The notes: generated by a model not told the origin, from the letters alone. Shown: positions 1 through 12,020, numbered from the stretch's first letter. The stretch is 64,000 bases of DNA from Diogma glabrata (GCA_963693315.1 OY856186.1:381579515-381643514); one strand, 5' to 3'. Made by a program: numbers and translations.

Positions 1-224
1 GTACTAATTAGATATTTAAGCAGAATTTTAATTGAAAAACATTCAGAATTGATCTGATGATCAAATAATAGACATCTCAAAATAAATATTTATTTAATTT
101 TGTAACAATTAAACTTTTGAAAATAAATTAAACAAAAGAAAGTTTTTATATAATAAATGTTTTAATATTCATTTTGTGAAACTATGGTTCTTTTGTGTTT
201 TGTGAACGACGACCACCCACAACA
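1..224 (+). repeat. 5' LTR, right part only
   Basis: Right 224 bases of the left LTR; the matching right LTR shows that about 117 bases lie before the window. It ends CACAACA, the inverse of the LTR start at 2087. Confidence 0.88.
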
Positions 225-225
225 C

Positions 226-237
226 TGGTGACAGCGG
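226..237 (+). other. Candidate primer-binding site of the Ty3 element
   Basis: One base after the LTR end the sequence reads TGGTGACAGCGG. Position and the TGG start fit a tRNA primer-binding site of Ty3 elements; the tRNA was not identified. Confidence 0.5.
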
Positions 238-722
238 AAAAACGCTATAAAAATAGTTAAAACAAATGTTTAAACTAAAAATGCAATTGTATAGTGAAAA
301 AAACTAAAAACAATCTCTGTGTAAATTAAATTAAAAAAATTAAATAATGTACGTATTCTTAATAAACGTACATATTTCATAATTGAACTCAGTATGAGGT
401 AAAACGTTTCCAAATTTTACCGAAATAATATGAACAGTTAAACTTAAAACCTAAATGAAATTATTTAGTGGTTAAAATAATAATTAAGAACCATTTATTC
501 TACTACAAACATTCTTAAATACAACAAATAAATCAAATTTTGAAAACGCTGATTTTCAATACAAAATAATCCAGATAAATTTCAAAAATTATAAAATATA
601 ATTCTTTATTTTGCAATCACAAACATTAAACATATTTGATCAAACGGTCGTGTTAAAATATAAATTGTGATTCCTAATTATAATTATCTAAACTAAGTGA
701 AAAAACTATTGAAAAATAAAAT

Positions 723-1256
723 TTGTTAATTACAAAATTTGTTAATAAAAATCTTGCAAATTATCTACGAAATTACACAAATTTAGATAAAAACGATTGG
801 GATAATTGGATTCCATATGCTATGTTTTGTTATAATAGTACACCACATAGTGTTACTAAATTTATGCCTTATGAAATATTATTTGGTCATAAACCTATCA
901 TTCCATCGTCATTTCTAAAAACCATTCAACCACTATATAATTATGATGATTACGTTAAACAATTAAACTTTAAAATGCAAAACTCTTTTGACATAGCAAA
1001 ATCTAATATAGTTAATTCTAAAGAACGATCTAAAATTTTATATGATAATTCTATCAACCCTACGAAATTTATTCAAGGTGAATTAGTTTTATTAAAAAAT
1101 GAAAATCGTAAAGGAAAACTTTCTCCATTGTGGTTAGGACCTTATAAAATTAATGAAATCTTAACAGAAGAAAATTCAATAATTGAGAATGGAAAAACAT
1201 TAAAGACAGTTCATAATAATCGATTGAAAAAATTTAAAAACGAATTCGATATTTAA
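723..1256 (+). pseudogene. Ty3 integrase C-terminal fragment
   Basis: This is an open stretch of about 177 codons whose first listed codon is TTG, so it has no true start. It reads like the end of a 412/mdg1-type integrase: the run after the catalytic core (WIPYAMFCYNSTPHSVTKF, PYEILFGHKP), then the basic GPY/F-type domain (VLLKNENRKGKLSPLWLGPYK, HNNRLKKF). The catalytic D, D, E residues are absent because the 5' part is deleted. The rest of the interior has no coding sequence. Confidence 0.8.
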
Positions 1257-1346
1257 ATATGTACAGAAATAAAGAAAAACAAATTTGTACAAATTTATAT
1301 AATAAATATATGTATAAGAACTTTGTATTATATTTTTTTTCAAAAC

Positions 1347-1488
1347 AAAAAATAGTACATTATGATGCTAGGACGTAAAGCTAAAGATTTTGGACGGATG
1401 TGGAGTTTGCAAATCGAGGCGCTAGCCGAGATTTGCACCCACATTAAGTCCAAAATAGCTTACGTCCGTGCATCATATACTATTTTTT
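1347..1488. repeat. Large imperfect palindrome inside the LTR element
   Basis: The two halves are near inverse copies: AAAAAATAGTA..ATGATGC at the left edge answers GCATCAT..TACTATTTTTT at the right, and GACGTAA, TTTTGGAC and TTTGCAAATC recur inverted toward the centre (GGCGCTAGCC, about 1417). It is richer in G+C than its surroundings and would fold into a long hairpin. An apparent open frame through it (1362-1544) is a by-product. Confidence 0.8.
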
Positions 1489-2075
1489 ATTCGCCGCAAG
1501 CAAAATATTTTAAGAAAAGTTATTTTTCTAAATTAAAATTATAAATTTTCATAAATTTTAAAATAAAAATATGTGGAACAAGTAACCTTTGACATAAATA
1601 TTTTTGCAAATTATTGTGTAGCTATGACAACAAATGATAACAACTATTTTAATTGGATAATGAAATTTTGAATTTGAGGGTTGCTTTGATAAAAATTTTT
1701 ATTTTTCATAGAATTTAAACAAATACAAATGCTTTTTACTTTTTTAGACGTAGCTATGACAACAAAATAAATAGTTGAAAAGTGATACTTTAAAGCCGCA
1801 AATCACAGTAATAAAGTAACACTTTAATATGTAGGCGAATAAAAAATTTTTTTATAATTGTATTATAATTTAGTTAAAATTCATATAATAAATATATTAC
1901 TATTTTGAATTATTAGAAGTTTATTCTAGTTTAAAAAAAAAAAAAAATTTCATTTAAAACAATATTGATTAAAATAAATTTGAAATAATTTTTATAAAAT
2001 GAAATTAAACTTTAATAGTTCTAGTTATATATATAATTTTTCTATTTCTATATAATCTATTTATATTAATCTTAT

Positions 2076-2086
2076 GGGTGGAGGGG
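2076..2086 (+). other. Polypurine tract
   Basis: GGGTGGAGGGG directly before the LTR start TGTTGTG at 2087: the usual plus-strand primer position in an LTR retrotransposon. Confidence 0.75.
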
Positions 2087-2427
2087 TGTTGTGTAGCACA
2101 ACATTATGCTATGCAACGGAATATATAAATAAACCTTTATCTTTCTAATTAACCTGAAATTATAAATACATTTAAATACATTTTTAGTACAAAAGTTATT
2201 AATGTACTAATTAGATATTTAAGCAGAATTTTAATTGAAAAACATTCAGAATTGATCTGATGATCAAATAATAAACATCTCAAAATAAATATTTATTTAA
2301 TTTTGTAACAATTAAACTTTTGAAAATAAATTAAACAAAAGAAAGTTTTTATATAATAAATGTTTTAATATTCATTTTGTGAAACTATGGTTCTTTTGTG
2401 TTTTGTGAACGACGACCACCCACAACA
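2087..2427 (+). repeat. 3' LTR, complete (341 bp)
   Basis: Starts TGTTGTG after the purine tract and ends CACAACA at 2427. The last 224 bases match window bases 1-224. The next base returns to the host Ty3 pol reading frame. Confidence 0.88.
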
Positions 2428-4960
2428 TCCCACATCGCCGGCTGTTCAACTAAAGGTTTATGCCGAACTCGACCGAATGCTTCAAATGGGCGTGATCGAA
2501 GAGAGTAACAGTTCTTGGTGCTCGCCAGTGGTTTTGGTACAAAAAGAATCTGGTAAAAACAGATTATGTGTTGATAGCCGACGTGTCAATTCACTAACGA
2601 AAAAGGACGCTTACCCACTTCCCTTGATTGATGGCTTACTAGGTCGTCTAAATGGCACAAAGTACATTTCCAGTATTGATCTCAAAGATGCTTTCTGGCA
2701 GATTCCTCTGGCAGAAGCATCTAGAGACAAGACAGCCTTCACAGTGCCTGGTTGTCCATTGTATCAATTCCGGGTTATGCCCTTTGGATTGTGCAATGCT
2801 CCCCAGACAATGTGTCGGCTAATGCACAAAGTGATACCACATCAATATCACGAAAATGTCTTTGTTTATTTAGATGATCTATTGGTAGTCTCTTCCACGT
2901 TCCAGGAACAGATGGAATTGCTGTCCAAAGTCTCTTCATTGTTAAGAGCGGCTGGGTTAACCATAAACCTCAAGAAAAGCAAATTTGTTCTGAGAGAGGT
3001 GAAATACTTGGGATTTTTGGTTGGTGAAGATGGTCTTCGAACAGACCCTGACAAGGTAAGAGCTGTGGCAGAGTACCCAGCTCCATCTACAGTTAAACAA
3101 ATACGACGTTTACTAGGAATGGCTGGTTGGTACCAACGTTTCATACCAAATTATGCAAGCGTGGTATCACCGATTACAGATTTATTAAAGAAGAGTTCGG
3201 GGAAATTAAAATGGACATTGGAAGCGCAAGCAGCTTTTGAAAATTTAAAAAGATTGCTGACTACAGCACCGGTATTAATTAACCCTGACTATAATAAAGA
3301 GTTCTTTATTAGATGCGATGCGAGTCTGACAGGGATAGGTAGTGTACTGTATCAGATCGACGAGGATGGACAAGAGTGTCCGATAGCCTTCATGTCGAAA
3401 AAACTTAATAAAGCTCAAAGAAATTATTCGGTTTCTGAGCTTGAATGTCTTGCGGCAATTCTGAGTGTGAAGAAATTCAGGGGCTATGTTGAAGGTCACC
3501 GATTTACAATTGTGACTGATCACTCAAGTCTGAAGTGGCTAATGTCACAGAAAGACTTGAGTGGTCGTCTGGCTAGGTGGAGCCTAAAACTCCAACATAT
3601 GGATTTTACCATTGTCCACCAAAAAGGTACCCAAAATAAAGTCCCTGATGCTCTATCTCGTCTTTATGACGATACACACGAAGAATTGACGGAAGCATTA
3701 ACACATCACATTAACGACATTAAACTCGACAATGAAGGTTATCGGCACAACGAATATACGGATATGATAGCTAAAGTTCAATCATCACCCAAGGACTTTC
3801 CTTCAGTTAAAGTCGTGGATGATAAGCTATACATACGTATTGAGCCAAGACCTGATGCAATACCTAACGATGTTCCTGTGTGGAAACTCTGGGTACCAAA
3901 ACCGATGACTTCCAACATGATTCAGAAACATCATGATGATAGTACTGCTGCTCATGGAGGTGTTAAAAAGACTTTAGAATTACTTCGACGTCTTTATTAT
4001 TGGCCGGGCATGACGTCGCAGGTACACAACTATGTTGTGTCCTGCGACACATGTAAACAAACAAAAGCCACGAATCAGATATTGCGTCCTCCGATGCAAT
4101 ATCAATTCGAAACAGCACGTCCATGGCAGAGAGTCTATATAGATTTTTTGGGACCGTACCCTCGTTCTACACTTGGGAATACGGTGTTATTGATAGTTCT
4201 GGATCATGCTACGAAGTTTGTACTACTGAAACCACTTAGAAACGCAACTTCACCGAAGGTGAATGCTTTTCTAAAGAACGAAGTGTTTCTTACATATGGG
4301 GTACCAGAGTTTCTACACAGTGACAATGGCAAACAGTTCACTAGTAGGAACTTTCAAAGTCTTTTGTCAGATTTCGGCATCAAACACATTAGGACCGGTG
4401 TTTATAGTCCTCAAAGCAACGCGTCAGAGCGGGTCAATAGGTCAGTACTAGCAGCAATTCGAGCGTTCATAAAAGGTCAACATACCAAGTGGGACTCACA
4501 AATTGGTGAAATCGCATATGCACTGCGGGCAGCAGTACATTCAGCTACCAAGTACTCACCGTACTATTTATTATTTGGTCAACATCCAATATCGGATGGA
4601 AATACTTACCAATTGTTGAGAGCACTACACCAGCTTGGTGGAGATGCTGGTGAGGAATTAGAACGCTCTGATCATTTGACTCTGCTCAGGAACCGGGTTC
4701 AGGAAAATTTAAAAGCAGCTTTCAAGAAATCGCAACATCAGTACAACCTGCGATCTAAACTACGGACTTTTCAACCACAACAACGTGTGTTTGTACGGCA
4801 ACATCATTTGAGTGACGCTACAAAAAAGTTCTCGGCAAAATTGGCCCCAAAGTTCTTACCTGCAATGATTAAGACTAAGATTGGAAATGTAGTCTACGAG
4901 TGCACAGATATGAGCGGTAAGAATCTTGGAGTCCATCACGCGAAAGACATCAGGGAATGA
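2428..4960 (+). CDS. pol: Ty3-type Pol polyprotein, 5' end cut by insertion (RT, RNase H, integrase)
   Basis: The frame is open from the LTR junction to a stop at 4960; an ATG at 2387 lies in the inserted LTR and is not the real start. The 5' part (gag, protease, start of RT) must lie left of the window, beyond the inserted element. Domains in order: reverse transcriptase with catalytic YLDD near 2865; RNase H (RCDAS near 3310, TDHSS near 3515); integrase zinc finger (HH-CC, about 3935-4060); integrase core with D in YIDFLGP (4140), D in SDNGKQF (4319) and E in ASERVNRS (4425); and a basic tail. No internal stop or frameshift is seen over about 840 codons, so the element was young when interrupted. 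Confidence 0.9.
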
Positions 4961-5535
4961 TGTCTTTTCGTTAGGTAGGGTAGTTCCTCTGTCTGGTTGT
5001 TGTCTCTGGGGTTCACATCTTCAGTGTCATATTTTACTGGTTGTATCGAGGGTTCAATGGTGCTGACGTTAGATGGATGGATGATCGATTTCGGTACTCA
5101 CTGATAGTTCCTAGGAACTTCATGAGTATTGAAATTGATCATCGACCCTGGCGTTGGTCACCATTGATAACTCGATCCCAGATACAGATTAGTTGTGGGA
5201 AGTAGTTCGGTGGTTTCTGACGTAGAGGGGGTGACGACGTTTTTGTGATTTCAAGGGTAAATATCTTGGTTTTTACCTTGAATTCATGGTGTAACGTCCG
5301 TTATATTCGCCTAAACAATAATAAAACCAATTCATCTTCTTTTTTTCTAATTCAATAAAAATTTATTTCCATAATTTCAGTTCATTTTTACATTAATAAT
5401 AATTTCAAATTTTCCAACGGTCAGTTCAATTTCGAATAACAATTATAAAAAACAAACGAACGTACCCAATTTTATTTCCAATTCTAACGAACAGATGTCG
5501 TGACTCAATTTTGTTTAATCTTTGGTGTTACACGA
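4961..5535 (+). other. 3' untranslated region and possible 3' LTR of the host Ty3 element
   Basis: Non-coding sequence after the pol stop. A segment from TGTAACG at 5290 to GTTACA at 5532 has inverted TG..CA ends and could be a 243-bp LTR, but no purine tract adjoins it; a purine run (AGAGGGGG, about 5225-5232) lies 60 bases earlier. The left LTR is outside the window, so the boundary is unproven. Confidence 0.35.
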
Positions 5536-6410
5536 TTTTCTTTTTTTTTGGAAGATGTCAAAGAAAAAACACATTTTGATATTCAATTCCCGGTTTGTTT
5601 TTGAAATGAAAAGAAGATCACGTTTAACTTAAAATCATTAGAGATCGTTTTTATCATTAAACTAATTAGACTGTGTTTTTGTGATTCATATTTGTTAGAT
5701 CTTATATCTATTAAAAAAAAAGTCAAATGATATTTGATTGTTCAAAAATAAAACAAACTCAAGTTATTAATATTGTTGTGACTAATTTTATAAATTTGAA
5801 TAAAAAAGGAGATTTTATAGTTTGTTTAGAAATGCTATATGTTTAACTGTTTGAATACTCTACGTACAACTCATATATCTAGTTCTACTGCTATAAAACA
5901 GTTAAGGTAGTGGAAATCAAATAAATTATTTGGCTGATTTAAAATGATTGAAGTCATATATGATTTTGGATGAGTCTTGTTTTACTGTTTCATGAGTTAT
6001 AAATTATGTGTAAAACATTATAGAAGTAATAAGGAAAGAGATTTAAATATTGAAAGGGTCATTTTGGAGAAGGAATTGTGTACTAGGATAAAATCAAATA
6101 TTGAAAGGGAAATGGGCAAACAAGATCAGATTAGATCAGACAAGTTTAGCAAGGCAGATGAACTCTATTGAATTTGGACATACAACAATCATATATCAAC
6201 ATAAATAAGCTAAGTTTTTTTTTATATAATTTATTGTTATTAAATTTTTTGGTTTTTAAGAATGGTAGGCTAAACTAGCGAGAGATAAGAGATTTCCGAA
6301 CCCAAGATTCGTTTTGGAGAGGATCAGTTATACCGTGTTTTTTTTTTTTGGTGTGTGTGATTTTACTTTTTTTTTCATAAAAGTCCAAGCCATATAGTGG
6401 CACTCTCAAA
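5536..6410. other. Non-coding A+T-rich stretch
   Basis: No gene recognised. A 64-codon open frame (5977-6171) has no family resemblance and looks like chance. Confidence 0.5.
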
Positions 6411-6472
6411 ACTATACGTGGCTTTGAATCAGGGCCATTGCAATAACACTATACGTGGCTTTGAATCAGGGC
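6411..6472. repeat. Short tandem duplication
   Basis: A 25-base segment beginning ACTATACGTGGC occurs at 6411 and again at 6448, a period of 37 bases. Confidence 0.8.
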
Positions 6473-6670
6473 GATAACAAGTTGTGGAGCAAATATTAAT
6501 ACCAGACTAGAACATGTAAAGGTGTAGACAAAGTCGTAACAATCGTTTGCAGATATCCAGATCATAAGATACTTAATCTCTTTAAGTTTTTACATACATA
6601 GTCCGCATGGAAAGATCCGTTTTTGTTGACTTATAAATTTTTTTTAGTTTTTGATCTTCGGGTGTGAAAA

Positions 6671-6745
6671 ATCTGCGTACTCCAGTTCCTGCTATTGACA
6701 TGTGAGTTAACGTGCGAATCACATACCACTGGTAATAACAGAGGA
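6671..6745 (+). mobile_element. Fragment of the family 2 non-LTR 5' region
   Basis: About 70 bases (CTGCGTACTCCAGT onward, through CATACCACTGG) match, in inverse orientation, the 5' untranslated part of the family 2 retrotransposon near 29710-29785. Flanking sequence to about 6900 shows only weak further likeness. Confidence 0.65.
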
Positions 6746-7346
6746 AAACACTAGCAAATGTAATATCTTAATCTCAACTTTAGCTATGCAATATTTCTTG
6801 ATGATGGCACGTTATTGATTGCTCGAAGAAACGAAGCTTCATAAAACTCTGTGTGATCAAGGAATATACTACTAGCTGGATTATTATTACCCCATTTTAA
6901 TTTTGTTCCTGCAAATTTTGAGGACAAATTTGCTTTGTACCTCTTATTTTGTTTTTTCTATCCTATCACTAAATGTTGGCCTATGTCATATTTTTATATG
7001 ATAGCATTTGTTTAGTTATTCCTTCTTTTTTTTAAAAAAACTTTTTATTCAACTTGGATTTTGAGTAGTTGGACATTAAAATCGGTCCTACTTTGGAAAT
7101 TAGATACGCTCCTACTTTGGAAATTAGAATCACTCCTAACATCGGTGCTCTGATTTTTTTTATAAAACTCTTAATTTAAGAGATCGTCCTTCGAGTGACT
7201 GTTACGACAAGAGGATGATGATAAAACAGTTAAAATAAATTTTTTAACGATGCTATTAAATTTTTTAATGATTTAAATTTTTTAAATCCAAATTTCACTA
7301 AAAAAACGATGATCACATATTTCTTTATACAGCTTTATACATATAG

Positions 7347-8110
7347 TTACTTCGGTTTTGAAAAAACCTAAGTATATTGCATTCATGAGCCAAAAGTGAA
7401 ATTCTTACCCCCACTTTTTTCGGCATTTCTCGACGTTTTAAGACCTACTAATTCTAAAAAAGTAAAAAAAAAATGTATGTCTGTCTGCCGGCCGGCTGTC
7501 ACAACCGACGAAATCTAGAAAACCGCCGGACGGATTTCAAAAATTTTCTAAAATTCCTAAATTCTAAAAATAGGTTTGCTCAATGAGAAGAGCCGAAAGG
7601 ACGATGTGTTCGATAACCGTACCGGAAGTGTGTCAAAACAAGGAAATCTGCATATTTTTTGCTTAAAAAACGTTCATTTTAAGTGATTACGAATAGAAAC
7701 ATTGAATTTGAAGAAATCTTGATGGTCGGGATTGGTATGTGAGACCAAAAACTAGATTATTGCATTATAAGTTTGTCAAAAAAATGTTGTCAAGTGTGTC
7801 AAAAGAAAGATGGTTTATTTATTACCTAATTTTTTGGAAAAAATAAAAATAATTATTTGTATGACATGAAATTTTATTATTATTATAGAGAATTATAGCA
7901 TTATAATTGTTAAAATAATGTCAAGTGTGTCAAAAGAATGATTTTCATTTATTTATTTAGAAAATAATAAAATTAGTTGTTTGTATGAAATGAAATTATT
8001 ATTATTGAGAAGTTTATGGCATTATAAGTTTGTCAAAAAAATATTGTCAAGTATGTAAAAAAAAATGATTTCATTTATATTTTTAACCAATTTTTTGGAA
8101 AAAAAAATTT
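7347..8110 (+). repeat. Dispersed repeat, copy A
   Basis: Starts TTACTTCGGTTTT, contains a G+C-richer block (GTCACAACCGACGAAAT) and then diverged units of about 110-140 bases built on GCATTATAAGTTTGTC (7762, 7899, 8010). The same order of blocks occurs at 25052-25965 in the same orientation. No coding sequence or terminal repeat is visible. Confidence 0.75.
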
Positions 8111-8640
8111 AGATGTTGTATGACGTAAATGTGACATGGAAGTTTTTGAATTTTTATAGTTTTTGAAATATTTTTGGAATTTTGAAAAAAGTTTGTATTT
8201 TTGATTTTGTTATAATTTTTGCAATATTTTTAAAATTTTGAAAAAAGTTTTAATTTTTGCAATATTTTTAGAATTTTGAAAAAAAAGATAGAATTTTTGA
8301 ATTTGCGAATTTTATATATATATTTTTAGAATTTTGAAAATAGTTTCAATTTTTGATTTTGTAAGAATTTTTGGAATATTTTTAGAATTTTGAGATTTTT
8401 GATTTTGGCATATTGTTAGGATTTAGAAAAAGTTTAAATATTTGATTTTATTTTAATTTTTGGAATTTTGAAAAAAGTTTCAATTTTTGATTTTGTTATA
8501 ATTTTTGCAATATTTTCAGAATTTTTGAAAAAAGTTTAATCTTTGATTTTGTAATAATTTTTGGAATATTTTTAGACTTTTGAAAGAAATATGAATTTGT
8601 GATTTTGTAATATTTTCTCGATAGGTTTTTGAGTAGTTTG
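8111..8640. repeat. Degenerate minisatellite
   Basis: Diverged tandem units of roughly 55-60 bases around GAATTTTGAAAAAAGTTT and TTTTTGATTTTGT, continuous with the end of dispersed repeat copy A. Confidence 0.65.
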
Positions 8641-8980
8641 CTGATTGTATCATCTTTTCACTAAATTATGTTAATTTATGATCTGTTATGATTTTCCGGC
8701 AACGTATTGATGTTTTGTGTTAGTTTTGTAATAAATTTCTAAACAGAGATAAAAAAATACATATACTTTAACAAAGGGTTATATGTTTGATATACATACA
8801 TCGCTGCCCAAAACTAAAAACAATGACCTCATAAAAGTTTTATGCCGTAAACTATATCAAAATCCTTAACCAAAACCGAAGTCTTGATATCTCAGAGCTT
8901 GAGATTTCAGCCCCCTTCATATATTTTAGATCGGTTTTTTAATCCAATAAAATAAAAAAATGGTAATTCAAACAATTCAT

Positions 8981-9410
8981 TTATATTTTTTTACTAACAT
9001 AATTACTTCGTGTATTAATTGTAGTATCGGGACGATAAGTTTGTTGTACTACATGTCGGCTACCAACAAAATTATTTGTCTTTCCAAGGAATGGTATATA
9101 TTCGTTACTAAACATATTTTGATTTTCTATTATACTTTTAGGCAATTGAATGTGGGTTAGTGAAAGTCCATTAACTTTTTCTAGTAGTTCGTCTGATAAT
9201 CCGGTTAATAGATAAATTTTGTTTTCCGCACTATCTATTCCACGCACAATCCCTAAGCCAAGACATATAACTTTGGATAAATCTATTGGATCTTTAATAT
9301 GACATAGATAAACCATATTTGAATCAATTGCGTTTAACAGATTTTCGTTTGAAACTTTAAATTTACTAATGTTATCCGAAGTGATAATATGCATATTATG
9401 TAGAAACGAC
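8981..9410 (-). CDS. NOL9: NOL9, last coding exon
   Basis: Final exon of a NOL9/Grc3-type polynucleotide 5'-hydroxyl kinase. A polypyrimidine-type acceptor (TTTTTTACAG, reverse strand) ends at 9411; splicing to the exon ending at 9493 keeps the frame (two bases plus one). The exon gives about 142 residues and the stop. The segment GLGIVRGIDSAENKIYLLTG and the following VNGL..LPKSII match in layout the C-terminal domain of animal NOL9 proteins, which follows the kinase domain. The 82-base intron (9411-9492) is typical of compact insect introns. Confidence 0.85.
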
Positions 9411-9492
9411 CTGTAAAAAATATTTGAAAAGTATTAAAAGTTTAGTACTGAGAATTCTAAATTGAACAAGGAAAACTTTAAATTTAACTTAC

Positions 9493-11466
9493 TCTTTGAC
9501 TTGAATATCATGCAATTGATCTCCATTGTCCAGAACATCTCCTAGATGTGCTAAAATCATCATATGACGTTTATCTTTGGGAGACAAGCCACACATCGTT
9601 TTAGAATACATATTTGCGTACGCGTCACAAACAATTGTTTTGAAATTAATATTTGTTTCTTGTTGATTTAGATTATTAATTTCTAGTGTAAATATATTAA
9701 ATTTAAAACTATGAATATATTCTTTAGTAAATATTTGATTGTAGTTATCAGCCATGCGTGGTGATTGAATTTGAACTAAATCGGTTATATGAATTTGTTT
9801 TATGTAACCAACAATAATCTCTTCACCTAATCCTTTGTTATATCCCATTGTATTTATCACCCATGGGATATTGTTATATTCTGTATTATGTTTACAATAA
9901 TCAATTAGACTAAAACAGCATTTAATATACTTTATTTGCTCAGATATTACTGAAATATCTCCAAATAAGTATGACTTAGCAGGAACTAGTTTGTAAAAAA
10001 AGCCGGAACCCAATAAGGGAATATCTATTAGTGTTGCAGATATTGTTTGTGGCAAAAATATTTCTGGTTGTCCAACATCAAAATCAATAAATAATACTTT
10101 GCTCTTGGCAATTGTTTTATTAACTAAATATTTTATAAACGAAGATTTTCCAACATTTTTTCCACCAACTACTATCATTTTACTATTTGCATTTAACTCA
10201 ATTTTTTCCCAATTAGGCTGTATTTCAAATTTACAGATAACATCGAAGGGAGCGAAATAAAATCTGGTTCCTAGTCGAATTTCAGAAGAAATAAAAGGAT
10301 TTGCTTTCTTTGAACTATGTGAAGGAAATATATTTTCTTTCATATAATCTTGTATTACAGAAATTCGATTATTATCTATTCGCTCAAGTAATATGATTGC
10401 CTCATTTATTCCACTATAGCTACCATCAATTTCAGATAAATGGTTTTTTAAAAATAAAGACTCTAAGTCCGGGAATAAATTCATATTATTTTTAATTTTA
10501 GACTCAACCGGTGTAATGTACAACAAACTGCTGGAGCTAGGTGAGTATAATTCTCTAGGTTTGTTTAATTCAAAATCATACCCGGCTGATTCAATTTTGC
10601 CAGATAGCAAAGTTATTGTGAATCTACCATTAAAATAGATCTTTTCTTTCAAATGAACTAGAACCAGATTTGGAGAAACTGTTGAATCATAAAAAGTAGA
10701 TTTGCTTGGATTTTTTCCTATGTTTTCTAATTTTGTTGAACTATGTTGAAAAATGTGTTCTAACAGAGACGTGTGTCCTTCTTCACTATCTGTATGTTCG
10801 TTTTTATCAGCAAAAATTTTTGGCACAGACATTTTCGCATTTAATGATTTTTCGATCTTGGATTCCTTTGGCTTGGATTTGGGTTGTTCAGTATTATCAA
10901 TATTCTGGTATATTGGAACTAATTCAGGACAACTGTCATCATCTGTTTGATTTACAACAGTATCCGTAATTTCAAAAATTTGTGGCCCATCTTCACTGTT
11001 GAATGATATATTTTTATCCATAATATCGTAAATTTTTGCTTCTCCTCGAGATATGTAAACGGATGGCGCATAATCATCCGGCGGTTCATAATCGGTATCA
11101 TTTTCGGAACCGAAATCACTGAAATCGTTTGAAAATTCGCTTTCATTTGATGAGTTGTCGTAGTCAGATTCGTCTTCCGAATCAAAATCAGAAGAATCAA
11201 AAGATGTAGAAGAATCACTGTCTCTGTCGGTATTCATCCAAAAATCAACATCATCGGATTCTTCGTCTGTAGATTCTGAGAATTCAACTGCAGATTGGGA
11301 AATTGTATTTTCATTCTGCTTGTAATATTTTATAGCCGGTTGTGCAGTTTTAATTGGAATAATATCCAAAATACGACCAGAAGATGAATCTATGGGGTTG
11401 ACTTCACCTTTAGCGTAATTTTCAGTCTCACCGGTTGATGTAGCTAAAGTAGATCCAGTAACAATT
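9493..11466 (-). CDS. NOL9: NOL9, main exon with polynucleotide kinase domain
   Basis: Encodes most of a nucleolar polynucleotide 5'-hydroxyl kinase, which in known species phosphorylates RNA 5' ends during removal of rRNA spacer ITS2. The frame is open for 658 codons between an acceptor (AATTTTAG) and a donor (GTAAGTT at 9492). The N-terminal third is acidic and Ser/Asp/Glu-rich (disordered). The kinase domain has a P-loop, GGKNVGKSS (near 10165), the Clp1/Grc3 signature DFDVGQPE (near 10080), and NTMGYNKGLGEE (near 9845), as in NOL9. A start at 11369 is unlikely: that codon is TTG and the frame runs on upstream to the acceptor. The first base of the exon completes a codon from an upstream exon, best matched by the donor at 22557. 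Confidence 0.88.
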
Positions 11467-11779
11467 CTAAAATTATGATATAAAATAGTACAAATAAAAC
11501 TTTAATTTTATAATTTTCTAAAAACAGTTATATTTTTGAATGTAGATTCATGTTTACGATGGTTTTACATACGAAACGTTAATAATTCTACTAGTTCGAA
11601 TTCTAGATTTACGTTTATGACATTGCTGTTCCAGGTTGGATTTCTATGCGCAATTGTCCACTTTCTTTTAGAGTACAAACACGAATTTGGCAAGTTATTT
11701 TTCAAATAATTTTTTTTGTGTTTACTTGAGGAACTGTGTCAACTTCGCATTTATTATCTATCCAAGTGTTAAGTTTATT

Positions 11780-12020
11780 TTTGAAGACGGAAAATGAATG
11801 AGGATAAGATAGACTATTGGTTTTAAATGGCGATAAACATTTTCAGAGAATTGACTTCCCTAATTTGGGCACTCTATCAAAAAATTTGGTTTGGAAGTTA
11901 CAGTTGCACAGCGGGATATTTAAACTGCTAATGCAGGAGTACTTTGGCAGTTCTTGTCTGTCGATTGTACTGAATACTGATACACACGACGAAAAAATAT
12001 TGAGATCTCTACGAATTATT
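11780..12020 (-). mobile_element. Decayed 3' end of family 1 non-LTR retrotransposon
   Basis: Reverse-strand sequence follows the 3' part of the element at 47240-47470 (TTGGGCACTCTATCAAAAA.. against TTTGGCCACTCTATTAAAA..; GTCTGTCGATTGTACTG). The open frames here (11817-12101 and its opposite) are chance readings across it. Confidence 0.7.

Larger units (their letters stand above)
1..2427 (+). mobile_element. Internally deleted Ty3-type LTR retrotransposon (left end cut by window)
   Basis: Bases 1-224 repeat at 2204-2427 in the same register with one clear difference (G at 71, A at 2274), so they are the two LTRs. The LTR has inverted ends TGTTGTG and CACAACA. A purine tract (2076-2086) precedes the right LTR and a likely primer-binding site follows the left one. 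The inside is only about 1.86 kb and keeps just the C-terminal end of integrase (723-1256). Gag, protease, reverse transcriptase and RNase H are missing, so the element cannot move alone, although near-identical LTRs show recent insertion. It sits in the pol gene of another Ty3 element, which resumes at 2428. Seen: repeats, ends, deletion. Inferred: mobilisation by a relative's enzymes. Confidence 0.88.

Noticed and set aside
1362..1544. 60-codon open frame across the palindrome
   Set aside because: It is a by-product of the inverted repeat; no family resemblance.
2428..4960. Errantivirus-type endogenous retrovirus with env
   Set aside because: No envelope-like frame follows pol; the 3' region is short and non-coding.
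6600..8640. CRISPR-like or satellite array
   Set aside because: Units are diverged, unequal and without unique spacers of constant length.
10706..11218. Open frames opposite and within the NOL9 exon
   Set aside because: Shadow frames of a well-supported exon on the minus strand.
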